Of a stretch of DNA of 64,000 nucleotides, positions 17,391 through 25,810 are shown in pieces. The stretch covers positions 62,001-126,000 of the forward strand of contig CAXUKO010000013.1 of assembly GCA_964251665.1 (NCBI GenBank). Reading direction: 5' to 3'. The notes below the pieces were generated by a model that saw nothing but the letters and a program-made list of their open reading frames with translations, was not told where the DNA came from and searched no databases. The stretch is from JBBQLG01 sp964251665 (GTDB taxonomy: Bacteria; Bacteroidota; Bacteroidia; Cytophagales; Spirosomataceae). Every line of letters starts with the position of its first letter. Position 1 is the stretch's first letter. The translations under genes and the position numbers were made by a program.

Positions 17391-17828
17391 TCAGATACCC
17401 GTTGGCGGCTCGGTGTCGGGTCCGGTCGGGGGTGGATTGTCCGGCCCTGGTTGATCCGCTGCCTGCTGACGGCCACGCTCCCAGCGGTCGCGCCCGTAGT
17501 CTCCGCAGCGATTGCGCCATTGAGTTTTCATGGCTTCCCGCTGTTCGGGTGAGAGGTGCTGCCAGCGTTCCGTTAACTTCTCTTTCCAGCGCCCCCGGGC
17601 GGGACTACCCTGCCAGCCACGCGGCCCGCCCCAGCCCGGTCGGCCGCCAAACAGTAACCGCGACAGCACCAGCAAGCCGAGTGCCTGCCCGAAACTGATG
17701 GCCGATACGCCCAGAATAGTGGGAAGCAGGGCGTTCCAAAGGCCCATAACGGCCCAACCGGCCAGTCCGACAACTACTATAACAATTGCGAGAATGCGCA
17801 TTGCCCGCCTGAACCAGAATCGTTTCAT
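17391..17828 (-). CDS. Small membrane protein downstream of the ECF sigma factor
   Basis: About 145 residues from the ATG at 17828 (MKRFWFRRAMR). There are two hydrophobic segments (about residues 9-30 and 38-58, the latter with ISFGQALGLLVLSRLLFGG). These are followed by a Gly/Arg/Trp-rich linker and a charged helix HLSPEQREAMKTQWRNRCG resembling the LTPEQ-type helices of Spy/CpxP-like proteins, then a Pro-rich tail. Proteins of this layout occur next to ECF sigma factors in Bacteroidota. It is co-directional with the sigma gene (about 90 bases downstream), so it may be an anti-sigma or a stress target. An in-frame start at 17936 would overlap the sigma gene and looks less likely. Confidence 0.72.
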   Translation of the reverse strand: MKRFWFRRAMRILAIVIVVVGLAGWAVMGLWNALLPTILGVSAISFGQALGLLVLSRLLFGGRPGWGGPRGWQGSPARGRWKEKLTERWQHLSPEQREAMKTQWRNRCGDYGRDRWERGRQQAADQPGPDNPPPTGPDTEPPTGI

Positions 17829-17919
17829 GCTGTGGTTAGTGAAAAGGAATGATAGCAAACCTGGGTGAACATAGCGTGCTTGTGGTGTTTTAAGAATCGT
17901 GTGGGTGCTGCCTGTGCCA

Positions 17920-18519
17920 TTAATCCAGTAATTCATCGTACAAATCGCGGAGTGCCTCGCGCAGGTGCAGCACGGCGTAGCGCTTTCGGGATAACAGCGT
18001 GTTGACCGATACGCCCAGTTCGACCGACATATCCTTAAAGGACTGCCCGTCTATTTCGTGGCGGACAAAGACCTCACGCTGTTCGTCGGGTAAGTCATCC
18101 AGGGCGTCGCTGAGGGCATCCAGGAAGGTTTCGCGAAAGAAGCCGTCCGACGAATCGTTGTTGGCAACGGCCAGAAAATCGGTCAACATCGGAGCTTCGT
18201 CATCGTCGTCATCTGCCATCGGCGCGTTGAGCGACACGGTTTTCGGACGCCGGTACCAGTCGTTGATTTTGTTGCGGGCAACGGCAAACAGCCACGACGC
18301 GACCCGTTCAATGGGTTTAGTCAGCCGGTAAGCCTCTGTGAGTTCGTAAAAAACATCCTGCAATATATCCTCAGCCGCGTCGGGATCGGGTAGCCGCCGA
18401 CGGATAAAATCCGACAGACGGCTCCGTTCGCGCCGTACCGTTTCGCGAATCTGCGCGTCCTGATCGTTCTGCGTCGCTGGCGTAGTGGCTGGTGGTTTAT
18501 ATGTCAGGGGTGTTGTCAC
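17920..18519 (-). CDS. ECF-type RNA polymerase sigma factor
   Basis: Sigma-70 family protein of 199 residues. Region 2 is visible as DPDAAEDILQDVFYELTEAY and ASWLFAVARNKINDWYRR (residues about 45-92). Region 4 is LPDEQREVFVRHEIDG and the HTH SFKDMSVELGVSVNTLLSRK (about residues 148-180). An acidic insert (ADDDDDEAPM) joins the two. The start is GTG (MTTPLTYK). The probable regulator or target is the small membrane protein just downstream. It lies at the end of a minus-strand run that starts with redox and ergothioneine genes, but a 146-base gap separates it from egtD, so co-transcription is uncertain. Confidence 0.92.
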   Translation of the reverse strand: MTTPLTYKPPATTPATQNDQDAQIRETVRRERSRLSDFIRRRLPDPDAAEDILQDVFYELTEAYRLTKPIERVASWLFAVARNKINDWYRRPKTVSLNAPMADDDDDEAPMLTDFLAVANNDSSDGFFRETFLDALSDALDDLPDEQREVFVRHEIDGQSFKDMSVELGVSVNTLLSRKRYAVLHLREALRDLYDELLD

Positions 18520-18665
18520 GTTCTAATCAAACTACTAGTGAACTGGCGTTGCGGCCTGCTTCTGTAAGTGTAGTCGGAATTAGAAAGAAAATATTGCAGC
18601 GAACGTGCCGTAAACTTCTCAGTAAAGGATGAGTGGTTAAAAACCGGAGGCCGGTGGTGGTCAGT

Positions 18666-19661
18666 TCAGGATTTCTGGAAAATAACATCCGCGAAGTAAT
18701 CCTTACTGTCAGTAAACCAGCCGGATACGGAAAATCCAGCGGCATCGGCCAACTCGAAAATATCGGCTTTGGAAAATTTACGCGAAATCTCGGTATGAAT
18801 AATTTCGGCGTTTTTGAACTCAACGGTCATGTTCAGTGCCCGAATCTGAACGGTCTGCTGCCGAAGGCTTACCAGATAACTGCGGGCTTCGCCGTTTTCG
18901 GGGTTGTAGCTTTCGTAATGATCGAAATGCTCCAGGTCGAAATCAGCGGTTAGTTCGCGGTTAATACGCCGGAGCAGGTTAAGGTTAAATGCCCGCGTCA
19001 CGCCCTGCTGATCGCTGTAGGCTGCCAGAATGGTGGCCGGGTTTTTCTGCAAATCAAAGCCGGTCAGTACCAGATCGCCCGGCCGGAGCCGGTCGGCCAG
19101 TTGCCGGTAAAAGTCGATGGCTTCGTCGGGTTTGAAATTGCCGATGTTCGATCCCAGAAACAGCACTACGTTGCGCTGCGCCGAATGGGCCGACAGTTGT
19201 TCGAGGGCGTTAAAGTAGTCGTTATGCTGCGGCTCGATGGACAGAGCCGGGAACTGGCGCCGGAGATCATCCGTCAGTCCATCCAGGGCATCCGCCGAAA
19301 TGTCGATGGGCATGTACGTAAACCGGGCATGCTGCGCCTGAAAATGATTCAGCAGCACTTTGGTTTTCAGCCCATCGCCCGCGCCCAGTTCAAGTAGCCT
19401 GAAGGGCTGGGCTGCCCCGAACAGGTGCAGCAAATCGGCCTTGTAGCGGTCCAGGATTTCGTATTCCGACCGCGTCAGGTAATATTCCGGCAGGTGCATA
19501 ATGGCCTGAAATAACCGGCTGCCTTCTGCATCGTACAGAAACCGGGATGACAGGCACTTTGGCGTCTGCGTCAGGCCGGTGCGGACGTTTTCGGCCAGTC
19601 CGGACTCCTCTACGGCCACATCGTCGTACCCGCTTTTATCGCCACTCACGTAATTATCCAT
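18666..19661 (-). CDS. egtD: L-histidine N-alpha-methyltransferase
   Basis: Trimethylates histidine to hercynine with SAM, the first step of ergothioneine synthesis. Typical EgtD blocks are present: SRFLYDAEGSRLFQAIMHLP and PEYYLTRSEYEIL near the N-terminus, the SAM-binding LLELGAGDGLKTKVLL (about residues 89-104), LFLGSNIGNF (about residues 165-174) and the C-terminal EARSYLVSLRQQTV. The 331 residues match the family. The start lies only 10 bases downstream of the egtB stop, so the two form an operon. No egtA, egtC or egtE is visible in the window. Confidence 0.94.
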   Translation of the reverse strand: MDNYVSGDKSGYDDVAVEESGLAENVRTGLTQTPKCLSSRFLYDAEGSRLFQAIMHLPEYYLTRSEYEILDRYKADLLHLFGAAQPFRLLELGAGDGLKTKVLLNHFQAQHARFTYMPIDISADALDGLTDDLRRQFPALSIEPQHNDYFNALEQLSAHSAQRNVVLFLGSNIGNFKPDEAIDFYRQLADRLRPGDLVLTGFDLQKNPATILAAYSDQQGVTRAFNLNLLRRINRELTADFDLEHFDHYESYNPENGEARSYLVSLRQQTVQIRALNMTVEFKNAEIIHTEISRKFSKADIFELADAAGFSVSGWFTDSKDYFADVIFQKS

Positions 19662-19671
19662 GCGTATTAAG

Positions 19672-20862
19672 TCAGCGATTGGCTAAGCGGATGCCAGCGA
19701 ACTGCCATTGTTTATCAGGTTGAAAAAAATTGCGGTACGTCGGGCGGGAGTGCCCGGCGGGGGTAGCCACCGACGCCCCGCGCAGCACCATCTGACTGCT
19801 CATAAATTTGCCGTTGTATTCGCCCACGGCTCCCTCGGCGGTGGTGAAGCCGGGGTAGGGGAGATACGCCGATTGGGTCCATTCCCAGCACTGACCCCAG
19901 CCAAGCTGGTCGGCGGCTATTTCCCACTCAAATTCGGTGAGCAGCCGCTGACCGCGCCACCGGGCAAAGGCGTCGGCTTCGTAATAATTGACGTGGCAAA
20001 CGGGCGCAGCCAACTCAACGGGCTGCAGGCCATCGAAGGTATAACTCCACCAGTCGCCCTCCACCTGATGCCAGTAGAGCGGAGCCTTTGCCTGCGTTGT
20101 GTTTACCCAGGCCCAGCCGTCGGCCAGCCAATACCGGAAATCCCGATAGCCGCCAGCGTTGATAAAATTCAGGTAGTCGCCGTTGGTAATCAGGGCCGGT
20201 TGGGCCGAAAAGGCCTGTAGATAAACCTTGTGAGCGCCCTCTTCATTATCAAAATGAAATTGAGTGCCGCTCTGAAAACCAACCGTGTACACGCCCTCGG
20301 CAACGGATGCAAAAGTCGCATGGACGGGAGACGGACTAACGGGCGTCAGGGGTATGCCAATAGCCGGAAACAGCGGATTGTGGCCGAGAATGTATTTGAT
20401 GTCGTAAACCAGCAGTTCCTGATGCTGCTGCTCGTGGTTCAGCCCGAGTTCGATCAGGGCTTCGAGGGTTGGAGACAGGTCCGCGCTTTGCAGGAACCGG
20501 TCCATCTGCTCATCCACGTAAGCCCGGTACCGATAGACGTCGGCGACGGTTGGGCGCGAGAGATTACCCCGGTCGGTGCGGAGTACCCGCTTGCCGACGG
20601 TTTCGTAATAACTATTGAATACAAAGCTGAAATCGTCGTGAAAGATGCGGTAGTCCGGCGCGTTGGGAACCAGCACAAACGTCTCCCAGAACCAGGTTGT
20701 ATGGCCCAGGTGCCATTTGGGCGGGCTAACGTCGGCGATGGGCTGCACGACGTAATCTTCCGTTTCCAGCCCGTGGCAGATGGCCTCCGAATGCGCCCGA
20801 ACGGCCCGGTAACGGTCAGGAAAATCGGCCTGAATGGTAGGCGTGGTGGCGTAAGTGAGCAT
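19672..20862 (-). CDS. egtB: Ergothioneine sulfoxide synthase
   Basis: Iron enzyme joining hercynine to a cysteine thiol with oxygen. The N-terminal DinB-like half carries the iron ligands: PPKWHLGHTTWFWET (residues about 46-60) and NHEQQHQELLVYDIKYILG with the HxxxHxE pattern (about residues 138-156). The C-terminal half is a formylglycine-generating-enzyme-like domain ending AGHSRPTYRNFFQPDKQWQF. The 396 residues are slightly short for the family but all blocks are present. It is the first gene of the egtBD pair. The thiol donor (Cys or gamma-Glu-Cys) cannot be predicted confidently. The nearby redox genes fit an oxidative-stress context. Confidence 0.94.
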   Translation of the reverse strand: MLTYATTPTIQADFPDRYRAVRAHSEAICHGLETEDYVVQPIADVSPPKWHLGHTTWFWETFVLVPNAPDYRIFHDDFSFVFNSYYETVGKRVLRTDRGNLSRPTVADVYRYRAYVDEQMDRFLQSADLSPTLEALIELGLNHEQQHQELLVYDIKYILGHNPLFPAIGIPLTPVSPSPVHATFASVAEGVYTVGFQSGTQFHFDNEEGAHKVYLQAFSAQPALITNGDYLNFINAGGYRDFRYWLADGWAWVNTTQAKAPLYWHQVEGDWWSYTFDGLQPVELAAPVCHVNYYEADAFARWRGQRLLTEFEWEIAADQLGWGQCWEWTQSAYLPYPGFTTAEGAVGEYNGKFMSSQMVLRGASVATPAGHSRPTYRNFFQPDKQWQFAGIRLANR

Positions 20863-20936
20863 AGGTAAGTAACTTAGGGTGGCAGGTGGATGTTTTACGT
20901 ATCCTCACTAAGCCTTCGCGCCCTTCCTGCAATGGA

Positions 20937-21200
20937 TCAGTATCTGGCAATCTGCTCGTCTGCATAGCACCAGACCCAGCGTTCGCCCGGCTCGGCCGAC
21001 GCTACGACGGGGTGCTGACTGGCGTGGAAATGGGCCGTAGCGTGTTTAGCCGGTGACGAGTCGCAGCACAACGTCTGACCACAGGTCTGGCAGGTACGCA
21101 GGTGTACCCACGTGCCACCGACCTTTATGCATTCGGCGCAAACAGCCGGTTGATCGGCTACCTGGATGGTAGTTAGTTCGGAGAGGTGAGTGCATTTCAT
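20937..21200 (-). CDS. UBP-type zinc finger protein
   Basis: Stand-alone zinc finger of 87 residues. The pattern matches the ubiquitin-hydrolase-type (UBP) finger: Cys-Thr-His at residues 3-5, CAECIKVGGTWVHLRTCQTCG with paired CxxC, CCDSSP, and the HATAHFHASQHPVV His cluster. In eukaryotes the fold binds the ubiquitin C-terminus; in bacteria the role is unknown. The ATG at 21200 is used because it begins the finger and leaves 10 bases to the upstream gene; an upstream in-frame ATG at 21239 would overlap that gene. It is encoded directly after the receiver-reductase fusion, probably in one operon with it and the kinase. Confidence 0.88.
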   Translation of the reverse strand: MKCTHLSELTTIQVADQPAVCAECIKVGGTWVHLRTCQTCGQTLCCDSSPAKHATAHFHASQHPVVASAEPGERWVWCYADEQIARY

Positions 21201-21210
21201 AGGGTTGCAA

Positions 21211-22872
21211 TTAACTGTCTGCCAGATATTTATGAACAAAGCTTACGGCCATCGCACCCTCACCAACGGCCGAGGCTACCCGGTTCATGGCCCCAGAGCG
21301 TACGTCGCCGGCCGCAAAAATGCCGGGACTGCACGTTTCCAGCGAATAGGGTTCGCGGGCCTGTTTCCATACCTTCTGGTAGTCGGCAAATTTAGCCAGG
21401 TCGCGGCCCGTAGCGATAAAGCCTTTGTCATCCTTCAGAATATCCATTGTAATCCAGTCTGTAAAGGGTTTAGCCCCGATGAAGATGAACAAGCCGGCTG
21501 CGGGTACAGATTCTTGTTCCTTCGTTTGGGTATTCTCCAGCACGACGCAGTCCAATTTCGTGTCTCCCCGTGCTTCTGCCACTTCGGTATACGGCATGAC
21601 CCGGATGTTGGGCGTTTTTTCAATCTGATCAATCAGGTACTGCGACATAGAGCTGCTCAGATCGGGCTTGCGAATGATGATGGTGACCTCCGACGCCATC
21701 CGCGACAGATACATGGCCCCCTGCCCGGCCGAGTTGCCCCCACCAACAACAAACACCGGCTGCCCTTTAAAAGCATAGGCTTCGGTGGTGGCGGCTCCGT
21801 AGTAAACACCCGCGCCGGAAAACTTCTCCAGTCCCGGTTTGTCCAGCTTATGATACGACACACCGGTGCTGAGCAGAATGGCCCGCGTAACCACTTCGCT
21901 GCCGTCCTGCATTTTAATGTATTTGTACTGCCCTTTGGACGTGATTTCGACCACCTCCTGTGGGGCCAGCAACTCCACGCCGAAGCGGGTAGCCTGCGTA
22001 ATGGCCCGGCGTGCCAGATCGGCTCCGCTTAAGCCCGATGGAAACCCTAAATAGTTCTCGATGCGCGAACTTGTCCCCGCCTGTCCGCCGGGTGCCCGCT
22101 TGTCGATCATGATGGTTTTAAGCCCTTCTGACCCACCATACACGGCAGCCGCCAGACCGGCTGGTCCCGCGCCGATAATGGCCAGATCATACAACCCTTC
22201 GGTAGCTGTTGACTTAAGGCCCAGTTTTTCGCCCAGTTCGCTGAGGGTTGGGTGCATCAGCATCTGCCCGTCTTCGAGCGCCACTACGGGCAGGTCTTTG
22301 GTGTCGATGCCGTGCAACTCCAGCAGGTCACGGGCTTTTGGATTCGTCTCAATATCGAGCCACTGGTACGGAAACTGGTTGCCCGCCAGGAAATCTTTCA
22401 GCTCGTGGGAGCGGGGCGAAAACTGGTAGCCAATCAGGCGCAGGCCCTCAAACTCGGGCCGGTAGTGCGATTGCCAGTCGCTGAGCAAATCATCTAAAAC
22501 CGGGAACAGCTTTTCTTCGGGCGGGTCCCAGGGCTTGGTAATGTAGTAATCGAGTTGTACCTCATTGATGGCCCGGACGGCCGCGTCGATGTCGGAATAC
22601 GCTGTCAGCAGGGCGCGTTTGGCCTCCGGGTAAATCTGGCGGGCTTGCCGCAGAAAATCCACGCCGGCCATATCGGGCATCCGCTGGTCGGACAGAAACA
22701 GGGCAACGGACTCGTTTTTGCGTTTCAGTTCGGGCAGGGCGTCCAGAATCTCCTGCGCCGAGCCGGACACCATAATCCGGTACGTTTTACGGTATTGATT
22801 GCGCAGGTCACGCTTCACAGCATCCAGCACCTGCTGATCGTCGTCAACGGCAATGATGATCGGTTGTTTCAT
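21211..22872 (-). CDS. Response-regulator receiver fused to thioredoxin-reductase-like flavoprotein
   Basis: Three parts in 553 residues. Residues 1-125 are a receiver domain with Asp62 in LFLSDQRMPDMAG. Residues about 140-220 look like a glutaredoxin/thioredoxin-type fold, but its active site reads SPRS rather than CxxC. Residues about 226-550 are a class II flavin disulfide reductase with FAD motif GAGPAGL (234-240), GGQAGTSSRIENYLGFP, and NAD(P) motif GGGNSAGQ (377-384). The redox Cys pair that normally precedes the NAD(P) motif is absent (AATTEA instead). It may therefore sense flavin or pyridine-nucleotide redox state rather than reduce a disulfide. The neighbours are a kinase upstream and a zinc finger downstream. 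Confidence 0.9.
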   Translation of the reverse strand: MKQPIIIAVDDDQQVLDAVKRDLRNQYRKTYRIMVSGSAQEILDALPELKRKNESVALFLSDQRMPDMAGVDFLRQARQIYPEAKRALLTAYSDIDAAVRAINEVQLDYYITKPWDPPEEKLFPVLDDLLSDWQSHYRPEFEGLRLIGYQFSPRSHELKDFLAGNQFPYQWLDIETNPKARDLLELHGIDTKDLPVVALEDGQMLMHPTLSELGEKLGLKSTATEGLYDLAIIGAGPAGLAAAVYGGSEGLKTIMIDKRAPGGQAGTSSRIENYLGFPSGLSGADLARRAITQATRFGVELLAPQEVVEITSKGQYKYIKMQDGSEVVTRAILLSTGVSYHKLDKPGLEKFSGAGVYYGAATTEAYAFKGQPVFVVGGGNSAGQGAMYLSRMASEVTIIIRKPDLSSSMSQYLIDQIEKTPNIRVMPYTEVAEARGDTKLDCVVLENTQTKEQESVPAAGLFIFIGAKPFTDWITMDILKDDKGFIATGRDLAKFADYQKVWKQAREPYSLETCSPGIFAAGDVRSGAMNRVASAVGEGAMAVSFVHKYLADS

Positions 22873-22896
22873 GGAGAGGGTTGAGTTGTTGAGGGA

Positions 22897-23053
22897 TTGA
22901 GTAGTTGAATGATTGGATGATTGAGGTGTTGAAGGATTGACTGGCGATTAATGGGTTGAATGCGGAATTGGGTGAGTGGAGAATTCATACACTGAACCAC
23001 CAGCCCGTGATCCACTCACTTATTCAATCATCCAGTCATTCAACACCTCGATC
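22897..23053. repeat. Degenerate inverted repeat of short TGATTGA-like units
   Basis: The gap between two co-directional genes holds many short units built on ATTGA/TTGAA. The left part (TGAATGATTGGATGATTGAG) is the near complement of the right part (ATTCAATCATCCAGTCATTCA). An inner pair GTGAGTGGA / TCCACTCAC is perfect. It could fold into a long imperfect hairpin acting as attenuator or mRNA end between kinase and regulator. Confidence 0.6.
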
Positions 23054-23055
23054 AC

Positions 23056-24441
23056 TCATTGTACCGGCAGGCAGACGCAGAACTCGGTGCGGCCGGGTTC
23101 GGATTTGACCTTGATGGAACCGTTATGATGCTTCACAATGCCCTGCACAATGTCTAACCCCAGTCCTGTACCCTTGCCTATTCCCTTAGTCGTAAAAAAG
23201 GGGTCAAATATTTTAGTACTGATGTCGGATGGGATGCCCGCACCGTTGTCGATTACCCGCGTCAGAACAAACTCGGACCCGTCGGATTTTCGCTCGACTT
23301 CGGCCGTAATGTCCAGTTTGCCGTTGTCGGCCATCGCGTCCACGGCGTTGTCGATCAGATTGGTCCAGACCTGATTCAGCTCACCCGGCCAGCCGCAAAC
23401 GGGGGGCACCTCGTCGGGAATGGTGACGGTGGCGGCAATGTGTTTTATTCGGAGTTTATGGTTCAGCAGCGTCAGCGTACTGCGGATGCCTTCGGCCAGG
23501 TTGATCTCCGATTTGCCCACGCCCCGGTCCATGTGCGTATACGACTTGATGGAATTCACCAGCGTCCCGATCCGCTCCGACGCGTCGGCAATCTCGCTGA
23601 CTAATTTTTCCGTGACGAGGTTGTTGACGATCCAGTTCAGCACCGTGGCCAGATTCGCCGGGCCGGTAGAGGTTAAGAGCGTATCCAGATCGTCGGTACT
23701 GAAACCGTAGTTAACCAGCGATTCGGTCAGGTCGCAGCCATCGGGAACGTTATGGTCGTCGAGCCAGTCGGTGAGGTCATCTTCAAGGCTGCTCCGCTCC
23801 AGAAACGACAGCAGGGCGGGTTTGTGCGTAAGCTTCTCAAATAAAACCCTGCTCACCAGGTCAATCTGATCGGGTGGCATCTGAATGGTCATTACGGCCT
23901 TGAAACGATCAGGGGTAGCGCTCATGTGCTGTTTCAGCGCATCGGCACTCCGCACAACGGCCGCTACCGGGTTGTTCAGTTCGTGGGCCAGTCCCGCCGA
24001 CATGCGGCCCAGTGACGCGAGTTTATCTTCCTGCTGAACCAGCTGCGTAAAGCTCCGAACGCGGGCCGTCATCTGTTGCACAAAGGCTTCGGTCAGTTCG
24101 TAGCAATGCGCCGTCATGTCACGAAACTGATCGCGGTGGAGCGTCAGCAGGCGCGTACCGGCTACAGCCACGGTTGGGCTGCGGTTCTCTTTAAGCCGCG
24201 AAAACGGCAGTACGCCCAGTACGTCGTGCGCATCAAATTCCAGGTTATCATCCGTCCGGCTTTCGATACGAACCTGACCCGCTGCCACCAGCATCAGCAG
24301 GTCGGCCGGGTCGCCGGGTTTGGCGATAACCGTTTCGGTCTCGTAGTCACGAGCTTCCACGCGGTCGGCCAGCCACGTTAACTGGTCAGCGGGGACAGAG
24401 GTAAAGACCGGAAATTGCTGCAACTCGGCGAGGTGATTCAT
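23056..24441 (-). CDS. Histidine kinase with cyclic-nucleotide-binding-type sensor
   Basis: Soluble sensor kinase of 461 residues. Residues about 10-125 form a Crp-like cNMP-binding domain (ARDYETETVIAKPGDPADLL, then DVLGVLPFSRL). The His-containing helix is LGRMSAGLAHELNNPVAAVV (residues about 146-165). The ATPase shows NLIDNAVDAMADNG, DNGAGIPSDIS and GKGTGLGLDIVQGIVKHH. There is no membrane span, so the stimulus is cytoplasmic. It is encoded directly upstream of the receiver-flavoprotein fusion and is the obvious phospho-donor for it. The helix between the sensor and ATPase carries a long insert (residues about 185-270) with no recognised domain. Confidence 0.92.
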   Translation of the reverse strand: MNHLAELQQFPVFTSVPADQLTWLADRVEARDYETETVIAKPGDPADLLMLVAAGQVRIESRTDDNLEFDAHDVLGVLPFSRLKENRSPTVAVAGTRLLTLHRDQFRDMTAHCYELTEAFVQQMTARVRSFTQLVQQEDKLASLGRMSAGLAHELNNPVAAVVRSADALKQHMSATPDRFKAVMTIQMPPDQIDLVSRVLFEKLTHKPALLSFLERSSLEDDLTDWLDDHNVPDGCDLTESLVNYGFSTDDLDTLLTSTGPANLATVLNWIVNNLVTEKLVSEIADASERIGTLVNSIKSYTHMDRGVGKSEINLAEGIRSTLTLLNHKLRIKHIAATVTIPDEVPPVCGWPGELNQVWTNLIDNAVDAMADNGKLDITAEVERKSDGSEFVLTRVIDNGAGIPSDISTKIFDPFFTTKGIGKGTGLGLDIVQGIVKHHNGSIKVKSEPGRTEFCVCLPVQ

Positions 24442-24621
24442 GGTGGATAAACTAAACAGGGAGAGAGTTGTTGTTCAGCCCCGTAACAGCAAGTTGTACC
24501 GGTTAGTGCTGACTGAACAGCCTTCATAGAGAACAGTGGCTGCCTCCTGTTCAGGGTAGCAGCCTGCTCTGTACCGTCGCAGCCTGTTCAAAGGGAAAAA
24601 CCCACACCCGGGGACGCACCG

Positions 24622-25554
24622 TTAGAGCGTCAGGAGCAGCCCCAGGGCGAGCGCCTGACTATACTGGATATGCACATCCTGATCCTGATCGTAGAGAAAG
24701 ACGCCACTCAGGTTCGCGTTGACCAGTTCGTTGATCTTGGCTGTCAGGGTGGCATCGATCCGGTGCGCCGTAACGAGGGGATTGCGGTAATTGGCAAAAA
24801 ACTGGTACCGCAATCGCATATTCATGTTTTTGGCAAAATCGTGGTCGTAGTTGGCCACCATCTGAAAGGCCAGTTCGGTGCGGCTGATCCGGTTGAGCGG
24901 CACGCCATAGTTTTGCGGCACGGCTGCCCGTACATTGGTATCGCGCACGATGGTTTCCCGAAGCGTCAGCAGGCCGAGCCGCAGGTCGAATTTATCGCTC
25001 GGCTCAAAGGTCAATCCAATTGATTCGGTGATGTAAGCCGGCGCAAACAGGTTCGAGATGAGCGAACGACGTTCATCGCCCGATGGGAGCGTCGTATAGT
25101 TGTAGCCGGGGGCAAACTGCGAAAGCAGGTTAAGGGAAGCAAACCATTGCCATTGGCGGCTAATGCGGTAGCCGCCCTTCGCGTCGAAAAAAATACGGTC
25201 GGTGCTTTTGCGCACGGTCTGGGCTTCATTTTTAACGATACCATACTGCAATTGCAGGGTTGTAGTCCAACTGATGCGGTTACGCCGGTACGACAGGTTT
25301 CCGTTGAGCAGTAAGCCCAGCGCAACCGAGTTAACGCCACCCCCCGTCCAGTTCCGGCTAAACGACCCCTGATTGAGGTTAACACCCGTCTGAAACTTAT
25401 GCGTCCAGTAAGTAGAGTCGGGCCGGACGGCGGCACTGTCTACCGTATTCACTTTTAACAGAAGCTGATTCAGGCCTGGCAGTGTATCCGTTTGGGCGCA
25501 GGCAAAGCTGGCGGTAAGCAGTACCAATGTAAAAATGCGTATGAAATAAGCCAT
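24622..25554 (-). CDS. DUF3078 outer-membrane protein
   Basis: Exported beta-barrel-type protein of 310 residues with a signal peptide (RIFTLVLLTASFACAQ). DUF3078 features are clear: WTHKFQTGVNLNQGSFSRNW (about residues 46-65), the aromatic strand WTTTLQLQYGIVKNE, and FDAKGGYRISRQWQWFASLN. The many alternating aromatic and polar strands and a C-terminal hydrophobic strand suggest an outer-membrane location. Function unknown. The 180 bases after the upstream kinase hold repeated CAGCCTG/CTGTTCA segments, including an inverted TGAACAG / CTGTTCA pair, and no clear terminator. The next gene upstream is divergent. Confidence 0.85.
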   Translation of the reverse strand: MAYFIRIFTLVLLTASFACAQTDTLPGLNQLLLKVNTVDSAAVRPDSTYWTHKFQTGVNLNQGSFSRNWTGGGVNSVALGLLLNGNLSYRRNRISWTTTLQLQYGIVKNEAQTVRKSTDRIFFDAKGGYRISRQWQWFASLNLLSQFAPGYNYTTLPSGDERRSLISNLFAPAYITESIGLTFEPSDKFDLRLGLLTLRETIVRDTNVRAAVPQNYGVPLNRISRTELAFQMVANYDHDFAKNMNMRLRYQFFANYRNPLVTAHRIDATLTAKINELVNANLSGVFLYDQDQDVHIQYSQALALGLLLTL

Positions 25555-25810
25555 GCGTATACTGACAAATACCCAAAATTAGGGCACGTCGGGGGCGAGT
25601 ACCAGCAAAATTCCGGTAATCTACCCAATAGCCCCGCACAGCCGTTTCGTGGCTGATTCAGGCGCGGGCATAGAGTCAGAATGGGTTATGGAAAGGTCAC
25701 TGGCAGTCAGGACGCTATAAATTTGGGCGTGCCGGTTGCGCAAAAAACGGCGGAACAATGCTATACGATTAATCCCAAACGCCTACTTTTACTTAACCCA
25801 ACCCGACACT

